Below are positions 35,079-42,823 of a stretch of DNA of 47,236 bases, piece after piece. This DNA is from an uncultured Clostridia bacterium (GTDB lineage: Bacteria; Bacillota; Clostridia; Oscillospirales; Oscillospiraceae). The notes under the pieces are model-generated. The model saw only the letters and a program-made list of their open reading frames with translations, ran no database searches and was not told the origin of the DNA. Numbering within the stretch: the stretch's first letter is position 1; each line of letters starts with the position of its first letter. The stretch is from contig CAMCSE010000010.1 of assembly GCA_945877515.1 (NCBI GenBank), positions 1 to 47,236 on the forward strand. Reading direction: 5' to 3'. Position numbers and translations under genes: made by a program.

Positions 35079-35109
35079 AAAACCTCCTCAGGGTCTGAGG
35101 AGGTTTTTC
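35079..35109 (+). terminator. Terminator after trxA
   Basis: A perfect 13-bp stem, AAAACCTCCTCAG (35079-35091) and CTGAGGAGGTTTT (35095-35107), with a three-base loop and T run. Confidence 0.92.
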
Positions 35110-35178
35110 TGCTATCAGGAAGCAAATGTGTCCCTCACTCGAAAGCGTGGAATCCTCTCCTTTTTCGTGCTTTTATCG

Positions 35179-35207
35179 TTGACAAATGCTTCTGTGTCGT
35201 ATACAAT
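35179..35207 (+). promoter_or_regulatory. hom promoter
   Basis: Perfect TTGACA (35179-35184) and TACAAT (35202-35207) with a 17-base spacer, 32 bases before the ATG. Confidence 0.85.
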
Positions 35208-35239
35208 AAGGCAAAATCAACTGCCTGAGGAGGGTCAAT

Positions 35240-36379
35240 ATGAACATTGCATTGCTGGGCTTCGGCGTGGTGGGCAGCGGCGTATACGAATGGTGCCGCG
35301 GCCGGGAAGATCTCCATGTCCGCCGTGTCCTGATCCGTTCGGATAAGCCGGAGATTGCCTCTATTGCCACCCGCGATTTTGAGGAGATCCTTCACGACGA
35401 CGCCATCGACGTAGTGGCGGAGGTCATGGGCGGCCTGCATCCCGCCTATGAGTATGTCTCCGCCGCCCTGAAGGCCGGAAAGCATGTGGTCACTGCCAAC
35501 AAGGCGCTGATCGCCGCCTACTACCAGGAGCTGACGGCGCTGGCGAAGCAGTGCGGCAAAGCGCTGCTGTGTACGGCTGCCGTGGGCGGCGGCATCCCAT
35601 GGCTGGTGAATCTGGCACGGTGCAAGAAGCTGGACAGCATCTGCCGGGTGGGCGGTATCATGAACGGTACCTCCAACTTCATTATGGACGCCATGCACAA
35701 GTCCCCCGTCTCCTTCCCCGCTATCCTGAAGCAGGCGCAGGAGCTGGGCTATGCCGAGGCAGACCCCAGCGCCGACATTGACGGCGATGATATCCGCCGC
35801 AAGCTGGTGATCTCCGCCAACATCGCCTTTGATGCCCTGCTGCGGGAGGAGGACATTCCCATGTTCGGCATCCGCACCGTTACCGACGGCGATATCAAAA
35901 CCTTCCAGTCCCACGGCTTTGCCTGCAAACTGCTGGCGGAGGCCGCTCAGGCGGAAGGCGGCGTATGCGCCTATATTGAGCCCACACTGGTGGCCGCTGA
36001 TGCGCTGGAGGCCGCCGTACCGGCTAACTTCAACCTGATCACCTACGAGGGGGAAAACATCGGCCGGCAGAGCTTCTATGGACAGGGCGCGGGTCAGATG
36101 CCCACCGCCGCCAACGTGGTGCAGGACTGCCTGTCCATTCTGGAGGGACGCACCGGCTTCTATGCCCAAAAGGCCGTTCCCACGGCGCTGGACGGCACCG
36201 GCGAGGCCCACCCCTACTACGTACGCACCGCCGCCCCTGACGAATGGCTGAAGCAGCACACGGCCGATACCTGGGACAACGGCGTGGTCACCGGTGCGAT
36301 AAACACCTATGAGATGCTGGCGTGGGCCAAGACACAGCAGAAAACTGACCCCACCTGTTTTATCGCCGGCATCCGGTAA
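35240..36379 (+). CDS. hom: Homoserine dehydrogenase (short, without ACT domain)
   Basis: The 379-residue protein has a Rossmann start MNIALLGFGVVGSGVYE, VAEVMGGLHPAYEYVSAALKAGKHVVTANKA, and the homoserine dehydrogenase signature GIMNGTSNFIMDAM ... GYAEADPSADIDGDDIRRKLVI. It reduces aspartate semialdehyde to homoserine on the route to threonine and methionine. The usual C-terminal ACT domain for threonine feedback (total about 430 residues) is absent; the last 60 residues hold no ACT-like pattern. GAGGAGG precedes the ATG. It is a single-gene unit with its own promoter and terminator; thrB and thrC are not nearby. Confidence 0.93.
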   Translation: MNIALLGFGVVGSGVYEWCRGREDLHVRRVLIRSDKPEIASIATRDFEEILHDDAIDVVAEVMGGLHPAYEYVSAALKAGKHVVTANKALIAAYYQELTALAKQCGKALLCTAAVGGGIPWLVNLARCKKLDSICRVGGIMNGTSNFIMDAMHKSPVSFPAILKQAQELGYAEADPSADIDGDDIRRKLVISANIAFDALLREEDIPMFGIRTVTDGDIKTFQSHGFACKLLAEAAQAEGGVCAYIEPTLVAADALEAAVPANFNLITYEGENIGRQSFYGQGAGQMPTAANVVQDCLSILEGRTGFYAQKAVPTALDGTGEAHPYYVRTAAPDEWLKQHTADTWDNGVVTGAINTYEMLAWAKTQQKTDPTCFIAGIR

Positions 36380-36399
36380 TAAAACGATTTCCGCTTATC

Positions 36400-36438
36400 A
36401 AAACTACCCGTATCGATGTTCGATACGGGTAGTTTTTT
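36400..36438. terminator. Bidirectional terminator between hom and spoVT
   Basis: A perfect 17-bp stem, with arms at 36400-36416 and 36420-36436 and a TGT loop, is flanked by an A run and a T run. It separates the convergent genes. Confidence 0.93.
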
Positions 36439-36977
36439 CAGTTCTCCATGTTCTTTCCGAGAAATGCCGCCACCGTCTGGGCCAGCTTATACTCGGTCTC
36501 ACCGGCGGCACGGCTGTCCGTGGAGAGAAACAGCACCAGTCCCAGCACATCACCCTCACACAGAATGGGCGCAGCCACGACAGCGGTAAACCCATTCACG
36601 CCCTCACAGGCGTCTACCGTTCCTTCGCTGCTGTCCCACAGCCAAATCCGGCGCTCCTCCATAATACGCTCCAGCGGCTCAGAGATGGTCTTACCCAGCA
36701 GCTCCCGTTTTCCCACGCCTGCCACGGCAATGATGGCGTCACGGTCCGTGACGGCGGCGGTAAAATCCGTGCTGCGGCTGAGGGTATCACAGAACTGCGC
36801 GGCAAAATCCTCCAGTCCGCCCAGCAGGGAATACTTCTTAAAAATGACTTCTCCGTCCTTTGTGGTATAGATCTCCAGCGGGTCTCCTTCCCGAATACGC
36901 ATGGTGCGGCGGATCTCCTTGGGGATCACCACGCGGCCCAGGTCGTCGATGCGCCGGACAATGCCGGTTGCTTTCAT
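36438..36977 (-). CDS. spoVT: Stage V sporulation protein T (AbrB-type regulator)
   Basis: A 179-residue protein from the ATG at 36977, nine bases after GGGAGG. An upstream in-frame ATG at 37010 lacks such a site. An N-terminal AbrB swapped-hairpin domain (MKATGIVRRIDDLGRVVIPKEIRRTMRIREGDPLEIY) is followed by a GAF-like C-terminal domain. This is the SpoVT layout and length (178 in B. subtilis). SpoVT tunes SigG-dependent genes in the forespore. A SigG-like promoter lies upstream. Confidence 0.94.
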   Translation of the reverse strand: MKATGIVRRIDDLGRVVIPKEIRRTMRIREGDPLEIYTTKDGEVIFKKYSLLGGLEDFAAQFCDTLSRSTDFTAAVTDRDAIIAVAGVGKRELLGKTISEPLERIMEERRIWLWDSSEGTVDACEGVNGFTAVVAAPILCEGDVLGLVLFLSTDSRAAGETEYKLAQTVAAFLGKNMEN

Positions 36978-37013
36978 ATATAAACATCCTCCCATAAGCA
37001 AATTTTTCATTGG

Positions 37014-37042
37014 TAGTATCTGCTGTGACGGTCTTTCTATGC
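37014..37042 (-). promoter_or_regulatory. SigG-like forespore promoter of spoVT
   Basis: On the minus strand GCATA (37042-37038) and GATACTA (37020-37014) are separated by 17 bases. The SigG consensus is GHATR at -35 and CATWHTA at -10, so all -35 positions and six of seven -10 positions match. spoVT is SigG-dependent in B. subtilis, which makes the match meaningful. Confidence 0.6.
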
Positions 37043-37101
37043 ACAGGCATTTTTTGCCACGCCAACGGCCAGTAATACTTGTCTCGTCCTCTTTTACCCT
37101 C

Positions 37102-37130
37102 TTGTATTTTTTGCCAAATTGTGATATGGT
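37102..37130 (+). promoter_or_regulatory. Probable promoter of the SLC13-type carrier gene
   Basis: TTGTAT (37102-37107) and TATGGT (37125-37130) with a 17-base spacer lie 38 bases before the ATG. The match is moderate. Confidence 0.45.
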
Positions 37131-37168
37131 AGCAGCCGTTGATTTTTCACCGCAAAGAAGGGTAGTCT

Positions 37169-38272
37169 ATGAAGATTCTTTCCTGGTGCAAGGCCAATGC
37201 CATGCCGCTGATCGCGGTGCTGGCGGCGGCTGTGACCGCTTGTTTCGTACCGCCGGACGCAGCGTATATAGGCTATTACGATATCAAAACGCTGTCTTGT
37301 CTGTTCTGCGTTCTGGCAGTCGTCTGCGCTCTGCGCGGGGTGGGACTGTTTCCCGTACTGGCCCAGCAGCTGGTGCGGGCGTTTCATACCAGCCGCAGCG
37401 TGGTGATCGCACTGGTGCTCATCACGCTGGTTGCTTCCATGCTGCTGACCAACGATACCGCACTGCTGACCTTTCTGCCGTTGAGCTGGTTCGTCCTGCA
37501 TGAAACGGGACAGGAAAAGCTGATAACTCTTACCTTTATTCTGCAAAACTGTGCCGCCAATCTGGGTGGGATGCTGACGCCCTTCGGCAATCCACAGAAT
37601 CTGTACCTGTTCAATCACTATAGCATTCCCAACGGTGAATTTGTGGCCATTATGCTGCCGCCGTTTCTGCTGTCTACGGCACTGATCCTGCTTTGCTGCC
37701 TGTTTGTCCGCAGCCGGCCGCTGACGGTACCTCCACAGCGGATACCGTTGGACAAACCCCGCACAGCGGTATATGCGCTGCTGTTCTGCCTGTCGGTGGC
37801 CATGGTGCTGCGGGCTGTCCCCTATCAGATTGGTCTGGCTGTCATCACAGTGGCTCTGCTGATCATGGACCGCCGCGCCCTGAAAAGCGTAGACTGGGGG
37901 CTGCTGGTAACCTTCGCAGCTTTTTTCACCTTTTCCGGCAATATGGCTCGAATGGAGCCGGTGCGGGCACTGTTCGCCCGGCTGCTGAGCCACGGGACCA
38001 TGCTGGTATCGGCACTGACCAGCCAGATCATCAGCAACGTCCCTGCCGCTATACTGCTGAGCCAGTTTACTGATGATTACCGGGGATTGCTCATAGGCGT
38101 CAACATCGGCGGGGCAGGAACGCTGGTGGCGTCGTTGGCCAGTCTCATCACTTTCCGGGAGTACACAAAGCACGTCACCGGACAGACGGGCCGTTTCCTG
38201 CTGCTGTTCTCCGCTGTCAGCTTCGGCCTTCTGGCAATACTGCTGCTGGCCATGGGGCTGATCATGGACTGA
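37169..38272 (+). CDS. SLC13/ArsB-NhaD superfamily anion or citrate-type transporter
   Basis: The 367-residue protein has about nine to ten hydrophobic segments. Ion-transporter superfamily hallmarks are the mid-protein re-entrant region TNDTALLTFLPLSWFV with FILQNCAANLGGMLTPFGNPQNLYL, and its second copy near the C-terminus, SQIISNVPAAILLSQF with NIGGAGTLVASLAS. These match CitMHS/ArsB/NhaD proteins. It probably moves an organic or inorganic anion across the membrane; substrate is unknown. It is shorter than ArsB (about 430), so the outer helices are reduced. It is a single-gene unit with a terminator. Confidence 0.85.
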   Translation: MKILSWCKANAMPLIAVLAAAVTACFVPPDAAYIGYYDIKTLSCLFCVLAVVCALRGVGLFPVLAQQLVRAFHTSRSVVIALVLITLVASMLLTNDTALLTFLPLSWFVLHETGQEKLITLTFILQNCAANLGGMLTPFGNPQNLYLFNHYSIPNGEFVAIMLPPFLLSTALILLCCLFVRSRPLTVPPQRIPLDKPRTAVYALLFCLSVAMVLRAVPYQIGLAVITVALLIMDRRALKSVDWGLLVTFAAFFTFSGNMARMEPVRALFARLLSHGTMLVSALTSQIISNVPAAILLSQFTDDYRGLLIGVNIGGAGTLVASLASLITFREYTKHVTGQTGRFLLLFSAVSFGLLAILLLAMGLIMD

Positions 38273-38287
38273 AAAACTGATAAAACA

Positions 38288-38322
38288 GAAAGACCGGGGC
38301 ATATTGTCCCGGTCTTATTTTG
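38288..38322 (+). terminator. Terminator after the SLC13-type gene
   Basis: AAGACCGGG (38290-38298) pairs with CCCGGTCTT (38308-38316), followed by ATTTTG. The stretch from here to 38490 is AT-rich and holds no gene that I can support. Confidence 0.75.
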
Positions 38323-38467
38323 CATATTGCCGTTCCACGTCATTCGCTTCTTCCGTAAAACCGCTCAATTTTCATTGATTCTTTCGTTTTATCGTCGATA
38401 TAAGGGTAAATCATCCATCTTTTTCGCAAGTCGCACAAAAAACAAGAAAATTTTGTGTGATAATTTG

Positions 38468-38520
38468 GTAGCGAATTAGCGAACTAAAGTATTGACACGC
38501 TAAAGCGTTTCTGCTATGAT
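38468..38520 (+). promoter_or_regulatory. Promoter of the second amino acid ABC operon with repeated AGCG operator-like elements
   Basis: Perfect TTGACA (38492-38497) and TATGAT (38515-38520) have a 17-base spacer. The spacer contains a palindrome, ACGCT-AA-AGCGT (38497-38508). Upstream lies a direct repeat, TAGCGAATTAGCGAACTA (38469-38486). The shared AGCG core suggests that one regulator binds both places. No regulator gene is adjacent. Confidence 0.6.
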
Positions 38521-38586
38521 GAGCCCATCAAAAAGAGGATGCCACGGCGTCCGGAAATATCTATCCATAGAAACGGAGAAACAAAG

Positions 38587-39423
38587 ATGAAAAAGATGAT
38601 TGCATTTCTGCTGGCAGCTATTTTAGTACTGGGCTGCACCGCCTGCGGCAGCAAGAAAGACGAGGGTAATGACCGTCTGGCGCAGATCAAGGCAAAAGGG
38701 TATATTGAGCTGTGTACCGAGCCGTACTTCGCCCCGTTTGAGTATGTCGATCCCACCAAGACCGGGGATGACCAGCATCAGGGCATGGATCTGGAAGTCG
38801 CCAAGTACATCGCCGATAAGATCGGCGTGGACCTGAAAATCACCGCGCTGGACTTCACCGCTGTGCTGGCCGGTGTGGCAGACGGCAAATACGATTTCGC
38901 CATCTCCGCCATTGCCTACTCCCCCGAGCGAGCTGAGGCCATGCGCTTGTCTGATGTCTATTACGCCACCAATACCGGCTACGGTTTCATCGTCCGCAGT
39001 GAGGACGTGGGAAAATACACGGACATCGATTCCCTGAAGGACGCCGTGGTCATTACCCAGAGCGGCTCCGTACAGGAAGCCCTGTATAATCAGTATGTCA
39101 ACGGCGCCTGCAAGGAATTCAAGCTGGTGGCCAATATGACCGACGGCTATCTGGCGGTGTCCGAAGGAAAGGCCGACGTATGCATCTGCTCCACCGCTTC
39201 CGCCAGTCTGTATGCCCAGGCCAACGGCGGTTTGGACATCCCCGACTTCCGCTTTGAGGTAGATCCCAACATGAACGGCGTATGCGTGGCAATGCCCACA
39301 GAGGGAACGGAATCTCTGGCAGAGCTGATCAACCAGTGCATTGCGGAGCTGAATGAAAGCGGCAAGCCCGAAGAATGGTACAGCCAGTACGAATCCGCAG
39401 CAGCGGAGCTGGGCATCGAATAA
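38587..39423 (+). CDS. Amino acid ABC transporter substrate-binding lipoprotein (second system)
   Basis: A 278-residue protein from the ATG at 38587. An upstream in-frame ATG at 38539 is in the leader. The signal ends with lipobox GCTAC (near residue 20). The SBP_bac_3 domain shows KGYIELCTEPYFAPFEYVD, GMDLEVAKYIADKIGV, FTAVLAGVADGKYDFAISAIAYSPERAEAM and a full-length C-terminus. An unusual number of Cys residues (CTEPYF, CKEF, CICS, CVAM, CIAE) is present. It heads an operon whose permease is intact but whose ATPase is truncated, so transport may need an ATPase from elsewhere. Confidence 0.92.
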   Translation: MKKMIAFLLAAILVLGCTACGSKKDEGNDRLAQIKAKGYIELCTEPYFAPFEYVDPTKTGDDQHQGMDLEVAKYIADKIGVDLKITALDFTAVLAGVADGKYDFAISAIAYSPERAEAMRLSDVYYATNTGYGFIVRSEDVGKYTDIDSLKDAVVITQSGSVQEALYNQYVNGACKEFKLVANMTDGYLAVSEGKADVCICSTASASLYAQANGGLDIPDFRFEVDPNMNGVCVAMPTEGTESLAELINQCIAELNESGKPEEWYSQYESAAAELGIE

Positions 39424-39482
39424 CCTGTCGGATCGGTAAAACCCGTTCAGCAAAAAACCTGTTTTTTTAGGAGCAATCAGTG

Positions 39483-40142
39483 ATGGAAAAGGTCATCAAG
39501 CTGTTGACAAAATATTATCCGGTATATCTCTCCGGTCTGTGGGGCACTCTGTGGATCTCCGCGGCAACGGTGCTGTTCGGCTGCTTGCTGGGACTCCTGG
39601 TGGCTCTGATGCGGATGAGCCGGAGCAAGGTCTTGGGAGCTGTTTCCCATGCTTATATTGAAGTCTTGCGGGGCACTCCTGTTTTGCTGCAGCTTTACTT
39701 CTTCTGGATCGGCCTGCCCAAACTGGTTCCCTTTGAACTCAGCGATACACAGTGTATCGTGGCGGCGCTGGTGGTTAACGCCTCCGCTTTTATCTCAGAG
39801 ATCATCCGGGCCGGTATCGGCGCGGTGGACAAGGGGCAGTGGGAAGCCGCCCGGAGCATCGGTCTCTCGGAAGTGCACGTTATGACCCACGTCATTCTCC
39901 CCCAGGCCATCAAGAACATTCTTCCCGCCCTGTGCAACGAATTCATCTCCACCATCAAGGGCACTTCACTGGCTTCCATCTTTTTCGTCGGCGAGCTGAT
40001 GACCAGTTTCAAGACAGTTTCGAGCGCCACATTTCTGGCCTTGCAGTCTCTGACGATTGCAGGCGTGATCTACTTCACCCTGAACTTTGTGCTCTCCCGG
40101 CTCCTGCAGGTTTTGGAAAGGAGGCTGACGGTCAGTGACTGA
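39483..40142 (+). CDS. Amino acid ABC transporter permease (second system)
   Basis: The 219-residue membrane protein has the His/Glu-type motifs YIEVLRGTPVLLQLYFFWIGLP and the EAA loop WEAARSIGLSEVHVMTHVILPQAIKNILPAL, with about five membrane segments. ATG at 39483 follows AGGAG by nine bases; a GTG at 39480 is the alternative. It starts 59 bases after the binding protein gene and overlaps the following truncated ATPase gene by eight bases, as in an ordinary transporter operon. The gene itself is intact. Confidence 0.93.
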   Translation: MEKVIKLLTKYYPVYLSGLWGTLWISAATVLFGCLLGLLVALMRMSRSKVLGAVSHAYIEVLRGTPVLLQLYFFWIGLPKLVPFELSDTQCIVAALVVNASAFISEIIRAGIGAVDKGQWEAARSIGLSEVHVMTHVILPQAIKNILPALCNEFISTIKGTSLASIFFVGELMTSFKTVSSATFLALQSLTIAGVIYFTLNFVLSRLLQVLERRLTVSD

Positions 40143-40380
40143 TGTGATCTTACGGACAGAGTATCTGAGAAAAAACTTTGGCAAGCTGGAGGTCCTCAAG
40201 GGGATCACCACCGAGATCCGCCGGGGCGAGGTGGTGTCCATCATCGGCCCCAGCGGCGGCGGAAAGTCCACGTTTTTGCGCTGCCTGAACCGGTTGGAGA
40301 TGCCCGATGGGGGAAAGGTCTTTTTCAAGGACCAGGACATCACCGACGCAAAGCTGGATATCAGCAAATACCGGCAAAGC
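40135..40380 (+). pseudogene. Amino acid ABC transporter ATP-binding subunit, truncated after about 82 residues
   Basis: Starting at a GTG at 40135 (GGAGG ten bases upstream, overlapping the permease stop), the frame encodes a normal GlnQ-type N-terminus: TEYLRKNFGKLEVLKGITTEI, Walker A GPSGGGKST, LRCLNRLEMPDGG and DAKLDISKYRQ. Where KIGMVFQ should follow, the sequence stops matching and becomes the reverse complement of a transketolase gene. Q-loop, ABC signature, Walker B and switch His are all absent, so it cannot be a working ATPase. The frame happens to stay open to 40911, giving a chimeric 258-codon ORF. Compare the intact paralogue at 13901-14650. Confidence 0.88.
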
Positions 40381-40812
40381 ATATGCATCGGCAGGGAAGA
40401 TTATGGTCAGACCGGGGATAGCGCGCAGCATGGAGATGTCTTCCACCATCACATGGGTGCTGCCGCCAACACCGTAGGCCACGCCGCGGCCTTGACCAAA
40501 CATGGTCATGTTCAGATGTTGATACGCCGCATCCAGCCGAATGTTTTCCAGCACGCGAGTCACTGCCATCTCCGCAATAGTTGTCGTATAGGGAATTTTC
40601 CCAGACAGCGCCAAGCCTGCCGCAGTGCCAATCATACTGGGTTCGGCAATACCGCAGTCAAACACCCGCTCAGGATGATGGCTGGCATCCTTACCATCTT
40701 TAAACAGAAGGCCCAGATCCGCATTAACGACAACGACATTCTCGTTTTCGTCCATGATAACGTTCAATTCCTCAATGATTGCCTTCTGCATATTCTCAGC
40801 TTTGCGTTCCAT
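40376..40812 (-). pseudogene. Transketolase C-terminal subunit, truncated after about 145 residues
   Basis: From the ATG at 40812 (GAGGTG six bases upstream) the frame reads as a split-transketolase C subunit: NVVVVNADLGLLFK, HPERVFDCGIAEPSMIGTAAGLALSGKIPYTTTIAEM, and GQGRGVAYGVGGSTHVMVEDISMLRAIPGLTIIFPADAYAL. This covers the ThDP pyrimidine-binding domain, with the catalytic Glu in CGIAEPSM. Around 40376 it meets the truncated ABC ATPase gene, and the remaining 150 or so residues of a normal subunit (about 310) are missing. The frame continues to 40150 as antisense of the ATPase. It lies 29 bases after the N-subunit gene. Confidence 0.88.
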
Positions 40813-40841
40813 ATCGTTCACCTCGTATTCTTTGTCACAAG

Positions 40842-41678
40842 TCAAAATTTGTACACGTCCAGTTCTTTCAGGGACTGGGCTACCAACTCCTCACTCCACA
40901 TGGTGGCGTGATATTTGGGATTGTTGGATACAGACGGAACACCGCAGCCCTTGGTAGTATGGGCAACGATTGCGTTTGGCTTTCCCTTCTCGAAAGGTAC
41001 TTCGTCCAAAGCAGCCACGATCTCTTCCATGCTGTTGCCTTGGATTTCCTTTACAGCAAAACCAAAGGCCTCAAACTTGGCTTTCAGATCCAGCAGAGGC
41101 ATGGAATCGGACAGCGGATAGACAGTGCTCATATTGTTATAGTCCGCAATGGCAACCAGATTATCTAAACCGTACTTGGCTGCGAACATCGCCGCCTCCC
41201 AGTTAGAGCCTTCTGCCAGTTCACCATCGCCCAAGATGGTAAACACACGGCTGCCGGTACCATCCATACGGGCGGCCAGTGCCATACCGTTTGCCATTGC
41301 GAAGCCATGTCCCAGAGAGCCGGTAGAGGCCTCCACACCAGGACACTTGCCATAGCAGGGATGATCTGCCAGATCGCTCATGTACTTCTCCCAAGTCTGC
41401 AGCTTTTCATCCGAGATAACGCCCAGCATATTCAGGGCGGCGTACTGTACCAGGCACTTATGACCGGCAGACAGCAGGAACCGATCACGGGTGGGGGCCT
41501 TCAGATCCTTGGGATCAAAATTCATAGTATGAAAATACAGGGCCGTCACCAAATCCGCCGCAGATAGTGCAGAGGGAACATGTGCACCATAGCCGAGAGG
41601 TGCTGTTTTCAGGATAATTTGGCGCATCTTTTTAGCCAGCGCCTTCAGTTCGTTGACATCATTGATCTTTTCAGTCAT
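40842..41678 (-). CDS. Transketolase N-terminal subunit
   Basis: A 278-residue protein from the ATG at 41678, nine bases after AGGAG. An ATG at 41687 abuts the ribosome site and is unlikely. It is the ThDP diphosphate-binding half of a split transketolase: YGAHVPSALSAADLVTALYF, LSAGHKCLVQYAAL, EASTGSLGHGFAMANGMALAARMDG, and the ThDP/Mg motif GDGELAEGSNWEAAMFAAKYGLDNLVAIADYNN (about 150-182). Together with its partner it would transfer two-carbon units between sugar phosphates. The partner gene is broken, so activity depends on another C subunit. In the GntR operon it probably processes a sugar or polyol phosphate. Confidence 0.93.
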   Translation of the reverse strand: MTEKINDVNELKALAKKMRQIILKTAPLGYGAHVPSALSAADLVTALYFHTMNFDPKDLKAPTRDRFLLSAGHKCLVQYAALNMLGVISDEKLQTWEKYMSDLADHPCYGKCPGVEASTGSLGHGFAMANGMALAARMDGTGSRVFTILGDGELAEGSNWEAAMFAAKYGLDNLVAIADYNNMSTVYPLSDSMPLLDLKAKFEAFGFAVKEIQGNSMEEIVAALDEVPFEKGKPNAIVAHTTKGCGVPSVSNNPKYHATMWSEELVAQSLKELDVYKF

Positions 41679-41723
41679 AGTTACCATCTCCTACTGAATT
41701 ATTTCTGAAATTATTGTTGCTGC

Positions 41724-42767
41724 TTACTTCCATGTTTCTGGATCGTCATCCCAAGGTTTAATTACGATCTTAAATTCCTCGTGATCGCGCTGCTGGGCAA
41801 AGGCCTCGTTTAGCTCGTCCAGCGGGCGGATGGCCGTCACTAACTTCTCTACGTCTACGCGAGGAAGATAGGTCATGGCGCGCTGGAACATATACGGGGA
41901 CTGAATGCTGGTGTGGATACGCAGTTGCTTCAGCGCCCGTAGCTGCCACAGGTCTAGTGTGCAGGTGGTTCCGGGCAGATAGTTAGCAGCCAGATTGATA
42001 GTAGCACAGGTAGCGGCAATATCGCAGGCCAGCGTAATGTTCTTGGGGTCACCGGGGGACTCGATAATGTTGTCCATGCCGTGACCGTTGGTAATGCATT
42101 TGACGACCTCTCTCACATCTTCAGTGGTGGGATCAATGACATAGTCTGCCCCCAATTCCAAAGCCTTTTTTCTCTTGACTTCAGAAGGCTCGATGCAGAT
42201 TACAGGGTAAGCCCCCTTCTGGCGGCCGATCACCAGTTCCAGCTGAGCTTTACTGCCGCCGCCGATCACCGCCATACCGCGGCCGGTTTTGACCTCGGCG
42301 CGCTCAACGGAGTAGATAGCGGCACTGGTCAGTTCCAGAAAAGAAGCATGCAGATAACTCATGCCGTCGGGGATGTGCTCGCAGGCCTTTTCAGACACAA
42401 CGGCATACTCGGCAAAGGCGCCGGTGGCCTGCACGATGTGCCGGCAGAAATGCTCAAACCCGTTATGGCAAGCCCAGCACTTGCCGCAGAATACTTGCAT
42501 ATTGCAGGCTACACGGTCACCAACCTTGTACTCGGTCACGGCACTGCCAGTCTCTACAATCATACCGGAAAACTCATGGCCCAGCACCCGGGGCGGCTGT
42601 ACCTCAAAGAACTCGCCAGTGGACATCCACGCGTCATTTTCACAGATACCGCAGTAAGCGACCTTGACTTTCACATCTTCCGGGCCTAACTCAGGCTGAG
42701 GGATTTGTATAACCTCCATGTGGTTGGGCGCATCCCAATAGCCAGCCTTCATCATCTTCTCATTCAT
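41724..42767 (-). CDS. Zinc-dependent medium-chain alcohol/polyol dehydrogenase
   Basis: A 347-residue protein from the ATG at 42767; GAGGAG lies nine bases upstream, and a GTG at 42773 is too close. Catalytic zinc ligands are visible as Cys39 in YCGICENDAW and His64-Glu65 in VLGHEFSG. Structural zinc is bound by Cys94, Cys97, Cys100 and Cys108. The Rossmann motif is atypical, AVIGGGSKAQLELVIG, in place of GAGPIG. This group oxidises sugar alcohols, threonine or similar with NAD(P)+. It lies between an RpiB-like isomerase and a transketolase, so oxidation of a pentitol, tetritol or branched sugar derivative is plausible but unproven. Confidence 0.9.
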   Translation of the reverse strand: MNEKMMKAGYWDAPNHMEVIQIPQPELGPEDVKVKVAYCGICENDAWMSTGEFFEVQPPRVLGHEFSGMIVETGSAVTEYKVGDRVACNMQVFCGKCWACHNGFEHFCRHIVQATGAFAEYAVVSEKACEHIPDGMSYLHASFLELTSAAIYSVERAEVKTGRGMAVIGGGSKAQLELVIGRQKGAYPVICIEPSEVKRKKALELGADYVIDPTTEDVREVVKCITNGHGMDNIIESPGDPKNITLACDIAATCATINLAANYLPGTTCTLDLWQLRALKQLRIHTSIQSPYMFQRAMTYLPRVDVEKLVTAIRPLDELNEAFAQQRDHEEFKIVIKPWDDDPETWK

Positions 42768-42823
42768 ATACACATTCTCCTCATTAAAATTAATAGTTTG
42801 ATAGACTCTGCAAAAGGAAAATG

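Noticed and set aside
40135-40911. Uninterrupted 258-codon ORF suggesting an ABC ATPase with a novel C-terminal domain
   Set aside because: Everything after about residue 82 is the reverse complement of transketolase coding sequence, so the C-terminal part is antisense, not a domain.
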